Below are positions 5,691-8,415 of a stretch of 8,415 nt of DNA, piece by piece. A program made the position numbers and the translations under genes. The stretch is from an uncultured Clostridia bacterium (GTDB lineage Bacteria; Bacillota; Clostridia; Christensenellales; Aristaeellaceae), in the NCBI GenBank assembly GCA_946409855.1, contig CAMJXZ010000135.1, positions 1 through 8,415 of the forward strand, in the 5' to 3' direction. The notes below the pieces were generated by a model. The model ran no database searches. It was not told the DNA's origin and saw only the letters and a program-made list of their open reading frames with translations. The number at the start of each line of letters is the position of its first letter. The stretch's first letter is position 1.

Positions 5691-6251
5691 ATGGCTTTGT
5701 CTTATCGGATGAAAGTGGCGGGTCTGGAAAGGGATCTGCCCATCTGCAGAGTAAACGACGACCTGTATATCGGCGCTTTTGTCATCTTCGGCGACGTGGA
5801 GCTGACGGTAGCGTGCGCCCGCGAACTGCTGAAGCGCGCCCCGGAACACGACATCATGATCACCGCCGAATCCAAGGGGATTCCCCTGGTCTACGAAATG
5901 GCCCGGCAGAGCGGCGAGAACCGGTACCTTCTGGCCCGCAAGGCGCCCAAGCTGTATATGCGGGACGTCTTCAGCACCACCGTCAAGTCCATCACCACCG
6001 CGAAGGAGCAGATCCTGTGCATGGATCAGGAAGACGCCGATTATATGAAGGGCCGCAAAGTCCTGATCGTGGACGACGTCATCAGCACCGGCGAAAGCCT
6101 TCGCGCGCTGGAAACGCTGGTTAAGGAAGCCGGCGGCATCATCGCCGGCAGGATGGCCATCCTGGCCGAAGGGGACGCGCAGAACCGCGAAGACCTGATC
6201 TATCTGGAAAAGCTGCCGCTCTTCAACAAAGACGGGGAAATCATCGGCTGA
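5691..6251 (+). CDS. Phosphoribosyltransferase, adenine-PRTase-like
   Basis: This 186-residue type I PRTase has the PRPP-binding loop VLIVDDVISTGES at residues 124-136, with the paired acidic residues D128-D129 and the TG turn. 'ITAESKGIPLVYEMAR' (57-72) resembles the E-x-(R/K)-G-I-P-L segment of adenine phosphoribosyltransferases, and 'LARKAPKLYM' (81-90) resembles their R-K-x-x-K stretch. The expected reaction is base plus PRPP to nucleotide plus pyrophosphate in the cytoplasm, as in purine salvage, but the base is not proven; many Clostridia carry such 'phosphoribosyltransferase family' paralogues besides true Apt. The ATG at 5691 is chosen because AAAGGTG lies eight bases upstream. A longer in-frame reading from ATG 5616 would run through the structured leader and add a low-complexity N-terminus unlike the family. 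It is the first gene behind the rightward promoter, 56 bases ahead of malQ. Confidence 0.85.
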   Translation: MALSYRMKVAGLERDLPICRVNDDLYIGAFVIFGDVELTVACARELLKRAPEHDIMITAESKGIPLVYEMARQSGENRYLLARKAPKLYMRDVFSTTVKSITTAKEQILCMDQEDADYMKGRKVLIVDDVISTGESLRALETLVKEAGGIIAGRMAILAEGDAQNREDLIYLEKLPLFNKDGEIIG

Positions 6252-6254
6252 CCC

Positions 6255-6271
6255 ATTATCCTCCCGATAAT
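6255..6271. repeat. 17-base palindrome between the PRTase and malQ genes
   Basis: ATTATC (6255-6260) and GATAAT (6266-6271) are exact reverse complements around CTCCC. The palindrome begins four bases after the PRTase stop and about 37 bases before the malQ start. It is too weak and AT-rich for a terminator and has no T tract; a regulator site is possible. GATAAT also resembles a -10 box, but no -35 box is seen 17 bases upstream. Confidence 0.3.
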
Positions 6272-6294
6272 TCCTCACAAGAAGCTACAACAGC

Positions 6295-6300
6295 AGGAGG
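6295..6300 (+). promoter_or_regulatory. Ribosome binding site of malQ
   Basis: AGGAGG ends one base before ATG 6302 and seven bases before ATG 6308. Only the second spacing is workable, so it fixes the malQ start at 6308. Confidence 0.8.
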
Positions 6301-6307
6301 CATGCTT

Positions 6308-7783
6308 ATGCGTGACAGCGGTTTACTACTCCATATCACATCGCTGGCCGGCCCCGAACGGAGCGGCACCATCGGCCGTCCCGCCAGGGAGCTGATCGAT
6401 TTTCTCAGCGCCGGCGGCACAAAAATCTGGCAGATGCTCCCGATCGGCCCGGTGGGCTACGGCAATTCGCCCTATCAGAGCCCCTCGACCTTTGCCGGCA
6501 ACCCGCTCCTGATCGATATCGCGGATCTGAAGGAGCTCGGCCTTCTGTCCCATTGGGACGCGCCCGCCGTACAGCCCGATAAAAGGGTGGACTTTTCCGC
6601 CGCCCAGCAGGAAAAACAGCAGGCCCTCAGGCGTTCCTTCGAAGAAAGCTTTTCTTCCGTTCAGAAGGATCTGGAACGGTTCTCCGAAGAAAACCCGTGG
6701 GCGCTTCCCTATGCCCGGTATATGGCGCTGTCCGGACATTACGGATGGTTCGACAAGTGGCCCACCGCCGCCAAGCGGCACATGAAAACGCCGGACGCCG
6801 AAACGGAAAAGCTGCTGAACACCCTGAGCGATGAGATCCATTACCATCTATACGTGCAGTACGTTTTTGACCTGGAATGGAAACGGCTGCGGGCGTACGC
6901 CGCGCAGAAGAACGTGCAGCTTTTCGGGGATATCCCCATCTACGTGGCGCCCGGCAGCGCCGACGTCTGGCAGCACCCGGAGCTGTTCCAGGTGGACCGG
7001 GATCTGAACCCCAAGCGGGTCGCCGGCGTGCCGCCGGACTGTTTTTCGGAAGACGGCCAGCTCTGGGGCAACCCGCTGTATTCGTGGCTCAGCATGTGGT
7101 TCCACGGCTATCAGTGGTGGATCGACCGGCTGAACTCCATGAAGGACCGTTTCGATCTGATCCGAATCGATCACTTCATCGGCTTTGCCAATTATTACTC
7201 CATTCCGGCCGGCGCGAAAACCGCGAAAAACGGAAAATGGGTCAAGAACAACGGCATCCTGTTTTTCGACCGCGTCAAGAAAAAAATACCGGACCTGAAC
7301 ATCATCGCCGAGGACCTCGGCCTGATCAACGACCGGGTCAAAAAGATGATTGCCCATTGCGGCTACCCGGGCATGAAGCTGGTCATGTTCGGCCTGGACG
7401 GGGACGAAAACAACGGCAACCGGCCGGAAAACATTCCGGAGCACTGCGTTGCCTATACCGGCACGCACGATAACGACACCGTGGCCGGCTGGTGGGCGCT
7501 GCAGGACAGCGAAGCCAGGAAAAAGGCGCTGGACGTGCTGCGCCTCAGGCCCGAAGACGACTTCTGCGACGGGATTGTCCGCGCCGTGCTTTCCTGCAAG
7601 GCCGAACGCGCGGTTATTCCGATGCAGGATTACCTGGCGCTTGACAACGACGCCCGGATGAACCACCCGGGCACCGTGGGCGGGATCAACTGGCAGTACC
7701 GGATGATGCCCGGGGACCTGAGCGACCCTCTGCTCAAAAGGATCAGCCTGCTGAACCGTGAATATGGGAGGTTTTCAAAATGA
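6308..7783 (+). CDS. malQ: 4-alpha-glucanotransferase (amylomaltase, GH77)
   Basis: The 491-residue protein is of normal length for bacterial amylomaltase and full-length at both ends. It opens with 'RDSGLLLHITSLAGP' and 'IWQMLPIGPVGYGNSPYQS', both family hallmarks. The GH77 catalytic triad is intact: nucleophile D288 in 'LIRIDHF', acid/base E335 in 'IIAEDLG', and D388 in 'YTGTHDNDT'. 'LFGDIPIYVAPGSADVW' (206-222) and 'GVPPDCFSEDGQLWGNPLY' (240-258) are further conserved substrate-site blocks. It transfers alpha-1,4-glucan segments between maltodextrins, releasing glucose and making longer chains that the phosphorylase can degrade. The residue after RIDHF is Ile where many homologues have Arg (RIDHFRGF), perhaps a clade feature. 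ATG 6308 is chosen by the AGGAGG spacing. Its stop overlaps the next gene's start as ATGA, so the two are translationally coupled. Confidence 0.96.
   Translation: MRDSGLLLHITSLAGPERSGTIGRPARELIDFLSAGGTKIWQMLPIGPVGYGNSPYQSPSTFAGNPLLIDIADLKELGLLSHWDAPAVQPDKRVDFSAAQQEKQQALRRSFEESFSSVQKDLERFSEENPWALPYARYMALSGHYGWFDKWPTAAKRHMKTPDAETEKLLNTLSDEIHYHLYVQYVFDLEWKRLRAYAAQKNVQLFGDIPIYVAPGSADVWQHPELFQVDRDLNPKRVAGVPPDCFSEDGQLWGNPLYSWLSMWFHGYQWWIDRLNSMKDRFDLIRIDHFIGFANYYSIPAGAKTAKNGKWVKNNGILFFDRVKKKIPDLNIIAEDLGLINDRVKKMIAHCGYPGMKLVMFGLDGDENNGNRPENIPEHCVAYTGTHDNDTVAGWWALQDSEARKKALDVLRLRPEDDFCDGIVRAVLSCKAERAVIPMQDYLALDNDARMNHPGTVGGINWQYRMMPGDLSDPLLKRISLLNREYGRFSK
7766..7771 (+). promoter_or_regulatory. Ribosome binding site of the phosphorylase, inside malQ
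   Basis: GGGAGG lies within the last codons of malQ, eight bases before ATG 7780. It supports the phosphorylase start and coupled translation. Confidence 0.75.
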
Positions 7784-8415
7784 ACAATACGATTTCCAAA
7801 GACATTCTGGAAAATACCAGACAGAATGTCTTGGCATTTTATCACAAGGACATCCGGGAAGCGAACGCCCACGAGCTGCATAACGCGCTCGGCGCCGCGG
7901 TCATGTCCGTCATCGCGTCCGACTGGAAGCGCACCGAGGATCTTCGCTGCGCCGGCCGTCAGGCCAGCTACCTTTCCGCGGAATACCTGGTGGGCCGTCT
8001 GGTCAGCAACAACCTTCTGTGCCTGGGCGTGCTCAAAGAAACGGAAGCGCTTTTCGCACAGGCCGGCGCTCCGCTGATCGCCATGGAAGAAATCGAAGAC
8101 GACGCTTTCGGCAACGGCGGGCTGGGCAGGCTGGCCGCCTGTTTCCTGGACAGCGCCGCTTCCCTCCGCCTGCCCGTCACCGGGTATGGCCTGCGCTACA
8201 AATACGGCCTGTTCTATCAGTATTTTGAAAACGGCCGTCAGAAGGAAGCACCGGACGACTGGTCCCGCTACGGGGACCCCTGGTCCATCCGCCGGGAAGA
8301 CCGGGCCGTGATCGTCCCGATCAGCGGGCTTGCGGTCCGCGCCGTCCCTTACGATATGCCGGTGATCGGCTATCGGAACGGCGTCATCGGGACGCTGCGT
8401 CTTTGGCAGACGGAA
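7780..8415 (+). CDS. glgP: Glycogen/maltodextrin phosphorylase (GT35), N-terminal part (3' truncated by window)
   Basis: The frame from ATG 7780 is open to the last base, giving the first 212 residues of a protein usually near 750-850 residues. Recognisable blocks in order are 'YLSAEYLVGRLVSNNL', 'FGNGGLGRLAACFLDSAA', 'LPVTGYGLRYKYGLFYQYF' and 'QKEAPDDW', all characteristic of alpha-glucan phosphorylases. The enzyme splits alpha-1,4-glucans with phosphate to release glucose-1-phosphate, using pyridoxal phosphate; the PLP lysine region lies beyond the window. The start overlaps the malQ stop by four bases (ATGA), with GGGAGG eight bases upstream. The N-terminal extension before 'YLSAEY' is short, as in bacterial, unregulated forms. 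Whether it prefers glycogen (GlgP) or maltodextrin (MalP) cannot be told; the symbol is a family label. Confidence 0.93.
   Translation, partial: MNNTISKDILENTRQNVLAFYHKDIREANAHELHNALGAAVMSVIASDWKRTEDLRCAGRQASYLSAEYLVGRLVSNNLLCLGVLKETEALFAQAGAPLIAMEEIEDDAFGNGGLGRLAACFLDSAASLRLPVTGYGLRYKYGLFYQYFENGRQKEAPDDWSRYGDPWSIRREDRAVIVPISGLAVRAVPYDMPVIGYRNGVIGTLRLWQTE

Noticed and set aside
5532..6278. 248-codon minus-strand open frame over the PRTase gene
   Set aside because: It is antisense to a gene with a clear PRPP loop, promoter and ribosome site, and has no recognisable motifs of its own.
6848..7666. 272-codon minus-strand open frame within malQ
   Set aside because: It is antisense to an intact GH77 catalytic domain and its composition is that of a complementary-strand shadow.

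Overview
The window reads as chromosomal DNA of a fairly GC-rich Clostridia-type Firmicute, probably an anaerobe. The grounds are strong GGAGG-type ribosome binding sites, sigma-A promoters with 17-base spacers, an ABC/Gldg/DUF4340 gene cluster, a YolD-like partner next to a UvrX-type Y-family polymerase, and protein sequences of Clostridia character. Genus cannot be assigned from sequence reading alone. No IS element, phage structural gene, CRISPR array, tRNA or rRNA was seen.

Layout. (1) Bases 1-2038, plus strand: the 3' end of a Gldg-like membrane-anchored protein, then, one base later, a DUF4340 protein. These are usually the last two genes of an ABC exporter operon whose ATPase and permease would lie to the left of the window. 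(2) Around 2065-2097 a perfect 13-bp hairpin separates this operon from a convergent minus-strand operon. (3) Bases 5466 down to 2081, minus strand: a four-gene cassette driven by one strong promoter. It encodes a self-cleavable LexA-like XRE/S24 repressor, a UvrX-type Y-family translesion DNA polymerase, a YolD-like protein and a SLOG/DUF1273-family protein. The reading is an SOS-type or damage-inducible mutagenesis module with its own repressor. The SLOG gene as the fourth, translationally coupled member is the least familiar part. (4) Bases 5397-5690: a divergent intergenic region with promoters on both strands, operator-like palindromes over the minus-strand -35 box, and an approximately 83-nt, foldable 5' leader ahead of the rightward operon. 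(5) Bases 5573-8415, plus strand: an adenine-PRTase-like phosphoribosyltransferase, malQ (4-alpha-glucanotransferase) and the N-terminal part of a glycogen/maltodextrin phosphorylase, cut by the window edge.

How they work together. MalQ and the phosphorylase form a standard alpha-glucan mobilisation pair: MalQ disproportionates short maltodextrins to longer ones, and the phosphorylase releases glucose-1-phosphate. The phosphoribosyltransferase lies 56 bases upstream on the same strand and may share their promoter; its metabolic link to them is unclear. In the minus-strand cassette the repressor probably controls its own operon, RecA-stimulated self-cleavage being the expected trigger. The polymerase carries a clamp-binding motif and an intact catalytic triad, so it is probably active. 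Start codons were revised where a ribosome binding site clearly favoured a different one (polymerase, YolD-like, PRTase, MalQ).
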